64,000 nucleotides of DNA. Source: Thermohahella caldifontis (GTDB lineage Bacteria; Pseudomonadota; Gammaproteobacteria; Pseudomonadales; Oleiphilaceae). The position numbers were made by a program, and so were the translations under genes. The stretch spans positions 310,001 through 374,000 of the forward strand of contig NZ_CP154858.1 of assembly GCF_041153465.1 (NCBI RefSeq). Direction: 5' to 3'. Under the pieces are notes generated by a model, which had not been told where the DNA came from, made no database searches, and saw nothing but the letters and a program-made list of their open reading frames with translations. Below are positions 42,545-50,898 of the stretch, in pieces (within the stretch, counting starts at the first letter, position 1; every line of letters begins with the position of its first letter).

Positions 42545-42828
42545 AGCATCCGGTGCTTTTTCAGGTACCAGAGGGAAAGGGGCATCTCAAGGCAGACATA
42601 GGTGAGCAGCGTGAAGCCCAGCCATCCGAGGTGAAGGCCCAGGAAACTGAAGGTGATGTCATGGCCCCGGAACAGGCTACCCGACACCAGCACAGAGCAC
42701 AGGGAAGCCAGCATGTCCGAATACAGCAGCCTGTGCAGATCCTGGCCGGCCATGCGGGGAAAAACGAACAGATAACCGATCAGGAGGACGGTCAGGTTCA
42801 GGGTCACAACGAGGGCTTCTGGTGACAT
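42541..42828 (-). CDS. Small inner-membrane protein of unknown function
   Basis: 95 residues from the ATG at complement 42826-42828 (MSPEALVVTLNLTVLLIGYL). Hydrophobicity suggests three transmembrane segments (about 5-22, 36-50 and 60-85), with short polar connections (PRMAGQDLHRLL, FRGHDI) and a basic C-terminus (WYLKKHRML), consistent with the C-terminus inside. No family is recognised. The ribosome site is weak. It lies downstream of gatB on the same strand, about 75 bases away, and may share that transcript; it is convergent with rimO, overlapping its last four bases. Confidence 0.65.
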   Translation of the reverse strand: MSPEALVVTLNLTVLLIGYLFVFPRMAGQDLHRLLYSDMLASLCSVLVSGSLFRGHDITFSFLGLHLGWLGFTLLTYVCLEMPLSLWYLKKHRML

Positions 42829-42902
42829 GGCAAAGTGTCTGAAAAGGATCTTGTGCACTGGGCACCGGGCCGATCCGGAAACGGGTACGGCCCGGGTTGG
42901 CG

Positions 42903-44348
42903 TCAGCCCTCCAGTTTGTCCCGCAACACCTGGTTGACGAGCTGGGGATTGGCCTTGCCGCGGGAGGCCTTCATGACCTGACCGACAAAGAATCCGATCA
43001 GCTTGCCACGCTTGGTATCGTCTGCGGCCCGATACTGTTCCACCTGGGCAGCATTGGCCGCAATGACCTCGTCCACAATCTTTTCGATGGCACCGGTGTC
43101 GGTGACCTGCCTGAGGCCGCGCTTTTCGATGATCTCGTCGGCACTGCCTTCTCCGGCCCACATGGCTTCAAAGACATCCTGGGCAATCTTGCCCGAGATG
43201 GTGTTATCGCGGATGCGTGCCAGCAGTTGACCCAGCGCCTCGGCCGATACCGGACAGCGCCCGATCTCGAGGTCGTTCTGATTGAGGAATTTCGCCACTT
43301 CGCCCATGACCCAGTTTGCAGCCAGTCTGGGGTCTCCTGCCACCTCGGCTGCCTTTTCGAAGTAGTCGGCCTGTGCCCGGCTGCTGGCGAGGATGCTGGC
43401 GTCGGTGGCGCTCAGTCCGTACTGTTCCTGGAAGCGTGACTGTTTGGCTTCCGGCAGCTCGGGCAGGGTGACGCGAATGGCCTCGATGTAGTCGTCATCA
43501 ATTTCCACCGGCAGCAGATCAGGGTCCGGGAAGTAACGGTAATCGTTCGCGAATTCCTTGCTGCGCATGGAACGGGTCTCGTCACGTTCCGAGTCGTAGA
43601 GGCGGGTTTCCTGAACGATCTTGCCGCCGTCCTCCAATATTTCGATCTGACGTTCAATCTCGTAGTTGATCGCCTTTTCCACGAAGCGGAAGGAGTTGAC
43701 GTTCTTGATTTCGGTGCGTGTACCCAGTTCTGTCTGGCCCTTGGGGCGGACAGACACGTTGCAGTCGCAACGCATGGAGCCCTGGGACATGTCGCCGTCG
43801 GAGATGCCGAGGTAGGTCACGATGGCATGCAGCTTGCGCAGGTAGGCCACCGCTTCCCTGGCGCTGCGCAGATCCGGTTCGGAGACAATTTCCAGAAGCG
43901 GTGTGCCGGCCCGGTTGAGGTCAATGCCGGTCATGCCGTGGAAGTCCTCGTGAAGCGACTTGCCCGCATCTTCCTCAAGGTGGGCACGGGTGACGCCGAT
44001 GCGCTTGGTTTCGGCATTCTCAAGGGTAATGTCGATATGGCCATGCTCCACGATGGGGTGATCCAGCTGGCTGATCTGGTAGCCCTTGGGCAGATCCGGG
44101 TAGAAGTAGTTCTTGCGGTCGAACACGGAGACCCTGTTGATGGTGGCATCAATGGCCAGACCGAATCTGACGGCCATTTCCAGCGCCTTGCCGTTGAATA
44201 CCGGCAGCATCCCCGGCATGCCCAGGTCGATGGCGCAGGCCTGGGTATTGGGTTCGGCGCCGAACGCGGTGGGCGCTCCGGAGAAGATTTTGCTCTCGGT
44301 GGCCAGCTGAACGTGAACTTCCAGCCCGATAACGGCTTCCCACTGCAT
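42903..44348 (-). CDS. gatB: Aspartyl/glutamyl-tRNA amidotransferase subunit B GatB
   Basis: 481 residues from the ATG at complement 44346-44348 (MQWEAVIGLEVHVQLATESKIFSGAP), the family N-terminus; the frame extends further upstream but only into the gatA end. Motifs: PNTQACAIDLGMPGMLPVFN, QGSMRCDCNVSVRPKG, GTRTEIKNVNSFRFVEKAI, and the YqeY-like C-terminal domain (FVGQVMKASRGKANPQLVNQVL). It uses ammonia from GatA to convert Glu-tRNAGln or Asp-tRNAAsn to the amide form, indicating that this organism makes at least one amide-tRNA by the indirect route. It starts two bases after the gatA stop. Confidence 0.97.
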   Translation of the reverse strand: MQWEAVIGLEVHVQLATESKIFSGAPTAFGAEPNTQACAIDLGMPGMLPVFNGKALEMAVRFGLAIDATINRVSVFDRKNYFYPDLPKGYQISQLDHPIVEHGHIDITLENAETKRIGVTRAHLEEDAGKSLHEDFHGMTGIDLNRAGTPLLEIVSEPDLRSAREAVAYLRKLHAIVTYLGISDGDMSQGSMRCDCNVSVRPKGQTELGTRTEIKNVNSFRFVEKAINYEIERQIEILEDGGKIVQETRLYDSERDETRSMRSKEFANDYRYFPDPDLLPVEIDDDYIEAIRVTLPELPEAKQSRFQEQYGLSATDASILASSRAQADYFEKAAEVAGDPRLAANWVMGEVAKFLNQNDLEIGRCPVSAEALGQLLARIRDNTISGKIAQDVFEAMWAGEGSADEIIEKRGLRQVTDTGAIEKIVDEVIAANAAQVEQYRAADDTKRGKLIGFFVGQVMKASRGKANPQLVNQVLRDKLEG

Positions 44349-44350
44349 GA

Positions 44351-45814
44351 TCAGGCTCCTCTCGTTTCGGGTTGACGGGTGTGCCAATCGGTTTCCTGCT
44401 GAAACCGGTGGGCCAGATTGAGCAGGCGTGACTCCTCGAAGTGAGGTGCAATCAGCTGGACGCCTACCGGCAGGCCGTCGGCAAAACCACATGGCATGGA
44501 CAGCGCCGGCAGACCCGCCAGGCTGACCGGGATGGTGAACAGGTCTTCCTGATACATCTTGACCGGATCGTCCGTCTTTTCGCCCAGCCGGAAGGCAACG
44601 TCCGGCGTGGTGGGGCAGAAGAGGGCGTCAACGCTTTCAAATGCCTTGAGGAAGTCATCCCGGATCAGACGACGGATCTGCTGAGCCTTGCGGTAATAGG
44701 CATCGTAGTAGCCAGCGCTGAGGGCATAGGTGCCGACCAGGATTCGCCGCTTGACTTCATCACCAAACCCTTCGGCCCGGCTTCGGGTATAGAGGTCGTC
44801 CAGGTTGGCCGGGTTTTCACAGCGGTGGCCGAATCGGACGCCGTCATAGCGTGCCAGGTTGGCTGATGCCTCGGCCGGCGCGATCACGTAGTAGGCCGGC
44901 ACGGCCAGATGAGTATGCGGCAGGCTGACTTCTTCGAACCGGGCGCCCAGGCCTTCAAAGACCTTGCGGGCCTCTTCCAGTGCGGCGGCAATGCGCGGAT
45001 CCGGTCCGTCAGCAAAGTATTCTTTGGGAATGCCGATCACGCGGCCTTCCAGAGTGTTGTTCAGTTCGGCGGTAAAATCGGGAACCGGCTCGGCGGAACT
45101 TGTGGAGTCCCATTCATCCAGGCCACACATGTGATTGAGCAGCAGGGCGTTGTCCTCTGCCGTGCGAGCCATGGGACCGGCCTGATCCAGGCTGGAGGCA
45201 AAGGCAATGATGCCGCGGCGCGAAACCCGGCCATAGGTGGGCTTGAGACCGGTAATGCCACAGAATGCGGCAGGCTGCCGGATGGAGCCGCCCGTATCCG
45301 TGCCCAGTGCCGCAGGGGCCAGTCCGGCAGCGACTGCTGCAGCGGAACCGCCGGAGCTGCCGCCGGGAACGCGTTCCGTATCCCAGGGATTGCGGGCTGG
45401 GCCAAAGGCGCTGGATTCGTTGGAGGATCCCATGGCGAATTCATCCATGTTGGTCTTGCCCAGGCACACCGCACCGGCATCCGCGAGACGCTGGGTCACC
45501 GTGGATTCGTAGGGGGGCACGAAGTTTCCGAGCATGCGGGAACAGGCCGTTGTTTTCAGGCCTCGGGTACAGAAGATGTCCTTGTAGGCAATCGGTGCGC
45601 CGGCCAGGGGCAGCATTTCGCCGCGCGCACGACGCTCGTCCGCTTCGCGTGCCCGGGCCAGTGTCCAGTCTTCGTCCACGGTCACGTAGCTGTTGAGCGG
45701 GCCATCCTGTTCCCGGATGGCCGCAAGATAGGCCTGTGCCAGAGCTTCCGATGTGAAGGTGCCGGCATTCAGACCCTCAATAATCTGTTTCAGTGTCAGG
45801 TTGCGTACGTCCAT
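44351..45814 (-). CDS. gatA: Aspartyl/glutamyl-tRNA amidotransferase subunit A GatA
   Basis: 487 residues from the ATG at complement 45812-45814 (MDVRNLTLKQIIEGL), with GAGGTGGAAG just before it. Amidase-signature family: the Ser-cisSer-Lys machinery is visible as the Lys in PIAYKDIF, GSSNESSAFG, and GGSSGGSAAAVAAGLAPAALGTDTGGSIRQPAAFCG. It supplies ammonia from glutamine to GatB. Located between gatC and gatB, with eight bases separating it from gatC. Confidence 0.97.
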   Translation of the reverse strand: MDVRNLTLKQIIEGLNAGTFTSEALAQAYLAAIREQDGPLNSYVTVDEDWTLARAREADERRARGEMLPLAGAPIAYKDIFCTRGLKTTACSRMLGNFVPPYESTVTQRLADAGAVCLGKTNMDEFAMGSSNESSAFGPARNPWDTERVPGGSSGGSAAAVAAGLAPAALGTDTGGSIRQPAAFCGITGLKPTYGRVSRRGIIAFASSLDQAGPMARTAEDNALLLNHMCGLDEWDSTSSAEPVPDFTAELNNTLEGRVIGIPKEYFADGPDPRIAAALEEARKVFEGLGARFEEVSLPHTHLAVPAYYVIAPAEASANLARYDGVRFGHRCENPANLDDLYTRSRAEGFGDEVKRRILVGTYALSAGYYDAYYRKAQQIRRLIRDDFLKAFESVDALFCPTTPDVAFRLGEKTDDPVKMYQEDLFTIPVSLAGLPALSMPCGFADGLPVGVQLIAPHFEESRLLNLAHRFQQETDWHTRQPETRGA

Positions 45815-45822
45815 CTTCCACC

Positions 45823-46110
45823 TCACTCGATGACTTTGGGGACAAGGAAGAGGCCGTTTTCGGTGGCCGGTGCATTTTTCAGCAGCGCTTCCCGCTGATT
45901 GGATTCGGTGACCCGGTCTTCTCTCAGGCGTTGCCGGGCTTCGATGGGGTGGGCAAGCGGCTCGATGCCGGTGGTGTCCACCTGTTGCATCTGGTCAACG
46001 AAGTCCAGGATGCGATCCATGTCCTGCAGGACCCGGTCGGCCTGGGCAGGATCAATGCTGAGGCGGGCAAGATAGGCGATCTTGTCCAGATCGGTTTTGT
46101 CAATGGCCAC
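45823..46110 (-). CDS. gatC: Aspartyl/glutamyl-tRNA amidotransferase subunit C GatC
   Basis: 95 residues. The start is GTG at complement 46108-46110 (read as MAIDKTDLDKIAYLARLSI), chosen because AAGGAG lies six bases upstream and the family begins here; a longer open frame reaching 46389 is not conserved. Conserved features are LDKIAYLARLSIDPAQADRV, VDTTGIEPLAHPIE and LRED...ENGLFLVPKVIE at the end. GatC stabilises the GatA-GatB complex. First gene of gatCAB. A spacer of about 180 bases separates it from the lipoprotein gene, within which the lipoprotein's terminator lies. Confidence 0.94.
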   Translation of the reverse strand: MAIDKTDLDKIAYLARLSIDPAQADRVLQDMDRILDFVDQMQQVDTTGIEPLAHPIEARQRLREDRVTESNQREALLKNAPATENGLFLVPKVIE

Positions 46111-46233
46111 GCTGTGCTCCTTTGACCGTGGTGTGGTCTGAAACCTGTTCTTGTCAGATATGCGGATAGCGGCGACGAAACAGCCGTGGCCGGTCATTGT
46201 ACGGAGGCGGGGAGTGGCTTTCCAGTCCTGCCA

Positions 46234-46256
46234 CAAAAAAGCCGCCCGAAGGCGGC
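46234..46256 (-). terminator. Rho-independent terminator of the lipoprotein gene
   Basis: On the minus strand, GCCGCC/GGCGGC stem around TTCG (46241-46256) followed by a T6 run (A6 on the plus strand, 46235-46240). It stops transcription after the lipoprotein gene and before gatC. Confidence 0.8.
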
Positions 46257-46288
46257 CCGTCAGACGAAAGGCGGTGGATGCCGCAAGG

Positions 46289-46720
46289 TCAGCTTGCCTT
46301 TTTGATGTACACCAGCGGAGTTTCGCCGGAGACATCCAGGTAGAACTCGTAAACACCGTCTTCGGCGGGGGTAAAACGGAAGTTTTCAAATACGGAGGCG
46401 CAGTTGGCCTTGACCTTCTTGCCGATCTCCACCACCTTGTCCTCTTCGGTCAGATAGCCGCAGTTGGTGCCCGAAGTCCAGCCGGCATCACCGAACTTGA
46501 ATTCGTATGGCTGGCCGTCTGCCTTGAGTTCGGCACGGGCCACGTAGACATCATCGCCGGCCTTCTGAACCTTGTATTCGGGCAGTGCATCCCACCAGGC
46601 GAACTGGCCGCGCAGATACATGATTTCACTGAGGTCACGCTTGCCGCTGCCGGTCGTGGCGCAGCCGGTCAGCAGCAGCGTGGCGGTGATGAGAGAAAGA
46701 ATAGTCAGACGCGCTTTCAT
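46289..46720 (-). CDS. Lipoprotein with a carbohydrate-binding-like beta domain
   Basis: 143 residues. A lipoprotein signal (ATLLLTGC, lipid-bearing Cys20) predicts attachment to the outer membrane, since no Asp follows the Cys. The mature part (IMYLRGQFAWWDALPEYKVQ..., ...PYEFKFGDAGWTS..., ...GVYEFYLDVSGETPLVYIKK) resembles small beta-sandwich domains of the type found at the N-terminus of glycogen-branching and pullulanase-like enzymes, with GxFxxW and YEFKFGDxxW elements. This similarity is by eye and no ligand can be inferred. Two Cys (GTNCGYL and VKANCASV) could form a disulfide. It is a single-gene unit with its own terminator. Confidence 0.75.
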   Translation of the reverse strand: MKARLTILSLITATLLLTGCATTGSGKRDLSEIMYLRGQFAWWDALPEYKVQKAGDDVYVARAELKADGQPYEFKFGDAGWTSGTNCGYLTEEDKVVEIGKKVKANCASVFENFRFTPAEDGVYEFYLDVSGETPLVYIKKAS

Positions 46721-46931
46721 CGGGGGTCTCCATGTCTGGTTATTGTATGGTCAGCGTCAACCTTACGCTCTGTGCGGCGTGTGCGCATCCACTCGGACCA
46801 TTCTGGCGGGGGCGTAGGAGGGGGTAGGAGAATTCCGGCATGTCCTCCCGTGAAAACGGATGAGCAGAGCGCTTTTTCCTGAAGCCGGCAAAAACGGATC
46901 CGGGCATTTGCGTACGTGATATCCGACAGGT

Positions 46932-46948
46932 AAAATCCGTCAGATTTT
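46932..46948. promoter_or_regulatory. Inverted repeat upstream of oadGAB, possible operator
   Basis: AAAATC (46932-46937) and GATTTT (46943-46948) around CGTCA, about 65 bases upstream of oadG. No long T run follows on either strand, so a regulator site is the more likely role. The rest of the 291-bp spacer shows no gene. Confidence 0.3.
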
Positions 46949-47011
46949 GCCCGGTTCAGGACAGGGATATCCCCGGGCCGCGGTTACCCGAACTGAAGAC
47001 AGGACACAGAA

Positions 47012-47251
47012 ATGGATACCATATTCGAACCGGCACTGGTGTTGATGGTCGCGGGCATGGGCTTCGTCTTTATCTTTCTGACGATGCTTGTCGGCGTGAC
47101 ACATGCCATGTCGCGCATTGTGAACCGGTTCTTTCCCGATCCGGATCCCGTGCCGGCCAAAGCCGCCGTGCCGAAGCCCGCAGAGGATCCCAACCTGCCT
47201 GTGGTGATCGCCGCAGCAGTCAAGGCCTATCGCTCACGTCATCCCAAGTGA
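47012..47251 (+). CDS. oadG: Oxaloacetate decarboxylase gamma subunit OadG
   Basis: 79 residues. A single N-terminal membrane helix (about 8-28, LVLMVAGMGFVFIFLTMLVGV) is followed by a short cytoplasmic tail rich in Pro and Ala that ends in HPK. The tail of this family binds zinc and holds the alpha and beta subunits together. It is 31 bases upstream of oadA, in the classical oadGAB order. The ATG follows an AGGACA site. Confidence 0.93.
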   Translation: MDTIFEPALVLMVAGMGFVFIFLTMLVGVTHAMSRIVNRFFPDPDPVPAKAAVPKPAEDPNLPVVIAAAVKAYRSRHPK

Positions 47252-47282
47252 GTGCGCAATCTACCTTTACAAAGGGTTCATC

Positions 47283-49088
47283 ATGACAGAGACAACACGC
47301 AAACTGGGTATCACGGATGTCGTTTTGCGCGACGCACACCAATCTCTGCTTGCGACGCGCATGCGGCTCGATGACATGCTGCCGGTGGCGGAAAAGCTGG
47401 ATCAGATCGGATACTGGTCGGTCGAGTCCTGGGGCGGGGCCACCTTTGATGCCTGTATCCGTTATCTGGGCGAGGATCCCTGGGTCCGCATCCGCGAGAT
47501 CAAGAAGGCCATGCCCAAGACACCGCAGCAGATGCTGCTGCGCGGCCAGAATCTGCTGGGCTACCGGCACTATGCGGATGATGTGGTACGTCGTTTCGTG
47601 GAACGGGCCGCAGCCAACGGGGTTGACGTCTTCCGCGTCTTTGATGCGATGAATGACGTGCGCAACATGAAAACCGCCATTCAGGCCGTCATTGATGCGG
47701 GCAAGCATGCCCAGGGGACGCTGAGTTATACGGCCAGCCCGGTGCATACGGTGGAGACCTGGGTGAATCTGGCCAAGGAGATTGAAGATCTGGGCGCCCA
47801 CTCCATTGCCATCAAGGACATGGCCGGCCTGCTCAAGCCCTATGAGGCTTATGAACTGGTATCTCGCCTGAAGGCCGAGACCGATCTGCGGGTGCACCTG
47901 CATTGCCACGCCACGACCGGACTGGCAACGACAACCCTGTTCAAGGCCATCGAGGCGGGCATTGACAATGTGGACACTGCCATTTCTTCCATGAGCATGA
48001 CCTATGGCCACCCGGCGACGGAAAGTATTGTGGCCATGCTGGAGGGAACGGACCGGGATACGGGCCTGGACATCCGGGCACTGGAAGAAATTGCAGCGTA
48101 TTTCCGTGAAGTCCGGAAAAAATATGCGAAATTCGAAGGTGCACTGCGTGGCGTGGATTCCCGCATTCTGGTCGCGCAGGTTCCGGGCGGCATGCTCACC
48201 AACATGGAAAATCAACTGCGGGAGCAGGGCGCGACCGACAAGCTGGACGAGGTGCTGAAGGAAATTCCGCGGGTGCGGGAAGACCTGGGTTTCATTCCGC
48301 TGGTGACACCCACCTCCCAGATCGTGGGTACCCAGGCGGTGCTCAACGTGCTTTCCGGCGAACGCTACAAGGTGATTGCCAAGGAAACCGCAGCCATTCT
48401 CAAGGGTGAATACGGGAAGGCCCCCGCACCGTTCAATGCCGGGCTTCAGGCGCGTGTGCTGGAAGGGGGGGAACCCATCACCTGTCGGCCCGCCGATCTG
48501 CTGGAAGATGAGATGGACCGGCTGACGACCGAACTGCGGACGCTGGCAAAGGAGAAGGGTATCCGGCTGGCCGATGCGGAAGTGGACGATGTGCTGACTT
48601 ATGCCTTGTTTCCCCAGGTTGGACTGCGTTTTCTCGAAAACCGGGGCAACCCGGATGCATTCGAGCCCGTGCCCGGCAGCGAGCCGGAACCCGAGACAGC
48701 GGTGACGTCTTCCGGCGGGGCAACGGCCCGGGCCGGCGGTGCCGAGGTGTATACCATTCGTGTGAACGGGCAGAGCTATGTGGTCGAAGTGTCCGAAGGC
48801 GGTGACATCGCCTCGGCCACACCGGTTGGCGACGGCCCGTCTGCGCCCAAGGTTTCGGTGCCTGCCAGCGCCACAGGTGAGGTGATCCGCGCGCCGCTGG
48901 CAGGCAATATCATGAAGGTCTGTGTTTCCGCGGGAGACACGGTTCAGGAGGGAGATGTGCTGGTCATTCTGGAAGCCATGAAGATGGAAACGGAAGTCCG
49001 TGCGCATTGTGCAGGCCGTGTTGTCAGCACCAGCGTGAGTGCGGGTGACAGCGTTGCGGTCGGCGATCCCCTGATCACACTGGGCTGA
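47283..49088 (+). CDS. oadA: Oxaloacetate decarboxylase alpha subunit OadA (carboxyltransferase plus biotin carrier)
   Basis: 601 residues. N-terminal carboxyltransferase domain of the DRE-TIM barrel type (VVLRDAHQSLLATRMR, SVESWGGATFDACIRYLGEDPW, HCHATTGLATTTLFKAIEAG, MSMTYGHPATES), a conserved carboxylase domain, a Pro/Gly/Ala linker, and a C-terminal biotinyl domain with the biotin Lys K567 in EAMKMETEV. It takes CO2 from oxaloacetate onto biotin; OadB then releases it while pumping sodium. The DRE triad and AMKM distinguish it from pyruvate carboxylase subunit B only by context: oadG and oadB flank it. Confidence 0.95.
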   Translation: MTETTRKLGITDVVLRDAHQSLLATRMRLDDMLPVAEKLDQIGYWSVESWGGATFDACIRYLGEDPWVRIREIKKAMPKTPQQMLLRGQNLLGYRHYADDVVRRFVERAAANGVDVFRVFDAMNDVRNMKTAIQAVIDAGKHAQGTLSYTASPVHTVETWVNLAKEIEDLGAHSIAIKDMAGLLKPYEAYELVSRLKAETDLRVHLHCHATTGLATTTLFKAIEAGIDNVDTAISSMSMTYGHPATESIVAMLEGTDRDTGLDIRALEEIAAYFREVRKKYAKFEGALRGVDSRILVAQVPGGMLTNMENQLREQGATDKLDEVLKEIPRVREDLGFIPLVTPTSQIVGTQAVLNVLSGERYKVIAKETAAILKGEYGKAPAPFNAGLQARVLEGGEPITCRPADLLEDEMDRLTTELRTLAKEKGIRLADAEVDDVLTYALFPQVGLRFLENRGNPDAFEPVPGSEPEPETAVTSSGGATARAGGAEVYTIRVNGQSYVVEVSEGGDIASATPVGDGPSAPKVSVPASATGEVIRAPLAGNIMKVCVSAGDTVQEGDVLVILEAMKMETEVRAHCAGRVVSTSVSAGDSVAVGDPLITLG

Positions 49089-49097
49089 GGAGCGGAC

Positions 49098-50432
49098 ATG
49101 GAGTTCAGTCAGGCGTTGGACCTGTTTACCCAGTCGGGCCTGGCCCAACTGGTGCCGGGGCAGCTGATCATGATCGCAATCTGTCTGTTGCTGCTCTATC
49201 TTGCCATTGGCAAGGGGTTTGAACCCCTGTTGCTGGTGCCCATCGCCTTTGGTGGCATTCTGGCCAACATACCCGGTGCCGGGCTGGCCGCCTCGGCGGT
49301 GGAAAATGCCATCCGTCACGCCTCTCCGGAGGTGTTGCGGGCACTGGCGGATGCGCTGCACGTGGCGCTGACGCCGGACATGTTAGCCGGCGCTGCCGAA
49401 GCAGCGCGCGATGCGCTGTATCAGGCCTACAGAGGGGCAAGTTACAGCACCCTGGATGCGGCCACGCTGATCGCCCGGGACGCGGGGTATTCGGGCGGCA
49501 TGCTCCACGACTTCGCCCAGGTGGCCATAGCGACCGAGGCGGCACCGCTGATCATCTTCATGGGCGTGGGGGCCATGACCGATTTCGGACCGTTGCTGGC
49601 CAATCCCCGGACGCTGCTGCTGGGGGCAGCCGCTCAGTTCGGCATTTTCGGTACCGTGCTGGGGGCCGCGGCGCTGGATGCACTCGGTATCCTGGATTTC
49701 ACGATTCAGGAGGCGGCAGCGATCGGCATCATCGGTGGTGCAGATGGTCCGACTTCCATCTATACCGCCAATATCCTCGCGCCGCATCTGCTCGGGGCCA
49801 TTGCCGTGTCTGCCTATTCCTACATGGCATTGGTGCCGATGATTCAGCCGCCGATCATGCGGGCCCTGACCACCAAGGCCGAACGCCAGATCCGCATGGA
49901 ACAGCTGCGGGTGGTCTCGCGCAAGGAAAAGATCGTCTTTCCGATTGCGGTGCTGCTTTTGGTGGCGCTGTTTCTTCCCGATGCGGCGCCGCTGCTGGGC
50001 ATGTTCTGCTTCGGCAACCTGATGCGTGAATGCGGTGTCGTGGATCGTCTGTCCGATACGGCTCAGAATGCACTGATCAACATCACGACAATCTTTCTGG
50101 GATTGAGCGTTGGCAGCAAGTTGTCCTCGGACACCTTTCTGGATCTGACCACGCTGGGCATTCTCGTGCTGGGCATGATCGCATTCGGAATGGGCACCGC
50201 TGCCGGTGTGCTGATGGCGAAACTGATGAACCTGGTCAGCAAGCACAAGGTCAATCCGCTGATTGGTTCGGCCGGTGTTTCCGCTGTGCCGATGGCGGCC
50301 CGGGTGTCCAACAAGGTCGGGCTGGAAGCCAATCCCCAGAACTTCCTGCTGATGCATGCGATGGGGCCCAATGTGGCCGGGGTGATCGGATCTGCCATTG
50401 CTGCCGGGGTCATGATATCCTTTTTGTCCTGA
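49098..50432 (+). CDS. oadB: Sodium-pumping oxaloacetate decarboxylase beta subunit OadB
   Basis: 444 residues, about ten membrane helices. It decarboxylates carboxybiotin and exports Na+. Characteristic segments are KGFEPLLLVPIAFGGILANIPG, FMGVGAMTDFGPLLANPRTLLLGAAAQ, GIIGGADGPTSIYTA, MRECGVVDRLSDTAQNALINITTIFLGLSVGSKL and NPLIGSAGVSAVPMAARVS. It follows oadA by 9 bases. The pump generates a sodium motive force, consistent with a marine organism. The flagellar region begins immediately after it. Confidence 0.96.
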   Translation: MEFSQALDLFTQSGLAQLVPGQLIMIAICLLLLYLAIGKGFEPLLLVPIAFGGILANIPGAGLAASAVENAIRHASPEVLRALADALHVALTPDMLAGAAEAARDALYQAYRGASYSTLDAATLIARDAGYSGGMLHDFAQVAIATEAAPLIIFMGVGAMTDFGPLLANPRTLLLGAAAQFGIFGTVLGAAALDALGILDFTIQEAAAIGIIGGADGPTSIYTANILAPHLLGAIAVSAYSYMALVPMIQPPIMRALTTKAERQIRMEQLRVVSRKEKIVFPIAVLLLVALFLPDAAPLLGMFCFGNLMRECGVVDRLSDTAQNALINITTIFLGLSVGSKLSSDTFLDLTTLGILVLGMIAFGMGTAAGVLMAKLMNLVSKHKVNPLIGSAGVSAVPMAARVSNKVGLEANPQNFLLMHAMGPNVAGVIGSAIAAGVMISFLS

Positions 50433-50445
50433 GCAGGAGGTGGAC

Positions 50446-50745
50446 ATGTGGCAGGCACTTGAAGCATTGGTTGCAGAACTGGAATCCGTGGATGACGGGA
50501 CTTCGGGTGACCGCCTGGTGTCACTGGACGAGCAGGTCCGCTTTCTGCTCGAGTCGTCCCGGGAAACGCTGAGGCAGGATCCGGAACGGGCTGGCGCCTT
50601 GCTGGCCCGGCTGCAGGCCGAATACCGCCGTATTCTCGGGCTGCTTGAAAAGGCACAGGCAGAAAACGAGGCACAACGCATCCGCGCACAGCAAACCCGG
50701 CGTGCGCTGAAGGCCTATCTCGATACCCACAAGCCCACATTCTGA
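50446..50745 (+). CDS. Small helical protein, FliT/FleP-like flagellar chaperone candidate
   Basis: 99 residues from the ATG at 50446, after AGGAGGTGGAC; the upstream GTG in frame is poorly placed. The protein is almost all helix and rich in Leu, Glu and Arg (about 25-85), the layout of FliT- and FlgN-type export chaperones, with the region ending in RRALKAYLDTHKPTF. Position supports this: in Pseudomonas the fleQ gene is preceded by such a small flagellar gene. Sequence similarity in this class is always weak, so the assignment is tentative. It is 13 bases after oadB and could be read from that operon, followed by flrA with its own promoter. Confidence 0.5.
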   Translation: MWQALEALVAELESVDDGTSGDRLVSLDEQVRFLLESSRETLRQDPERAGALLARLQAEYRRILGLLEKAQAENEAQRIRAQQTRRALKAYLDTHKPTF

Positions 50746-50750
50746 CAATG

Positions 50751-50777
50751 TCGTCACGGGTTGGGTGACGAAATTTT
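50751..50777 (+). terminator. Possible terminator upstream of flrA
   Basis: TCGTCAC (50751-50757) pairs with GTGACGA (50765-50771) around a 7-base loop, followed by AATTTTG. A second related element, TGACGAAA (50766-50773) with TTTCGTCA (50813-50820), overlaps it and may have a regulatory meaning instead. Confidence 0.4.
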
Positions 50778-50825
50778 GAACACATCTTCCCGCTATTCAG
50801 CCTGAAAATTTCTTTCGTCATTTAT

Positions 50826-50854
50826 TTGACAGATTTCAGGTCGGCGTCTAGAAC
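50826..50854 (+). promoter_or_regulatory. Predicted sigma70 promoter of flrA
   Basis: Perfect -35 TTGACA (50826-50831), exactly 17 bases, then -10 TAGAAC (50849-50854). Transcription would start near 50862, 37 bases before the flrA ATG. Confidence 0.7.
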
Positions 50855-50898
50855 TTTCTTATCGTATTCCGTGTTTCCGGAACAGGTAGTGAAGTTGG

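Noticed and set aside
48463..48469. Seven-G run in oadA as another frameshift
   Set aside because: The frame continues intact through the biotinyl domain, so this run is correct.
47220..49361. 713-residue open frame antisense to oadA and oadB
   Set aside because: oadA and oadB are unambiguous; the antisense frame reads as low-complexity His/Gln/Arg-rich sequence with no family, a side effect of G+C-rich codon usage.
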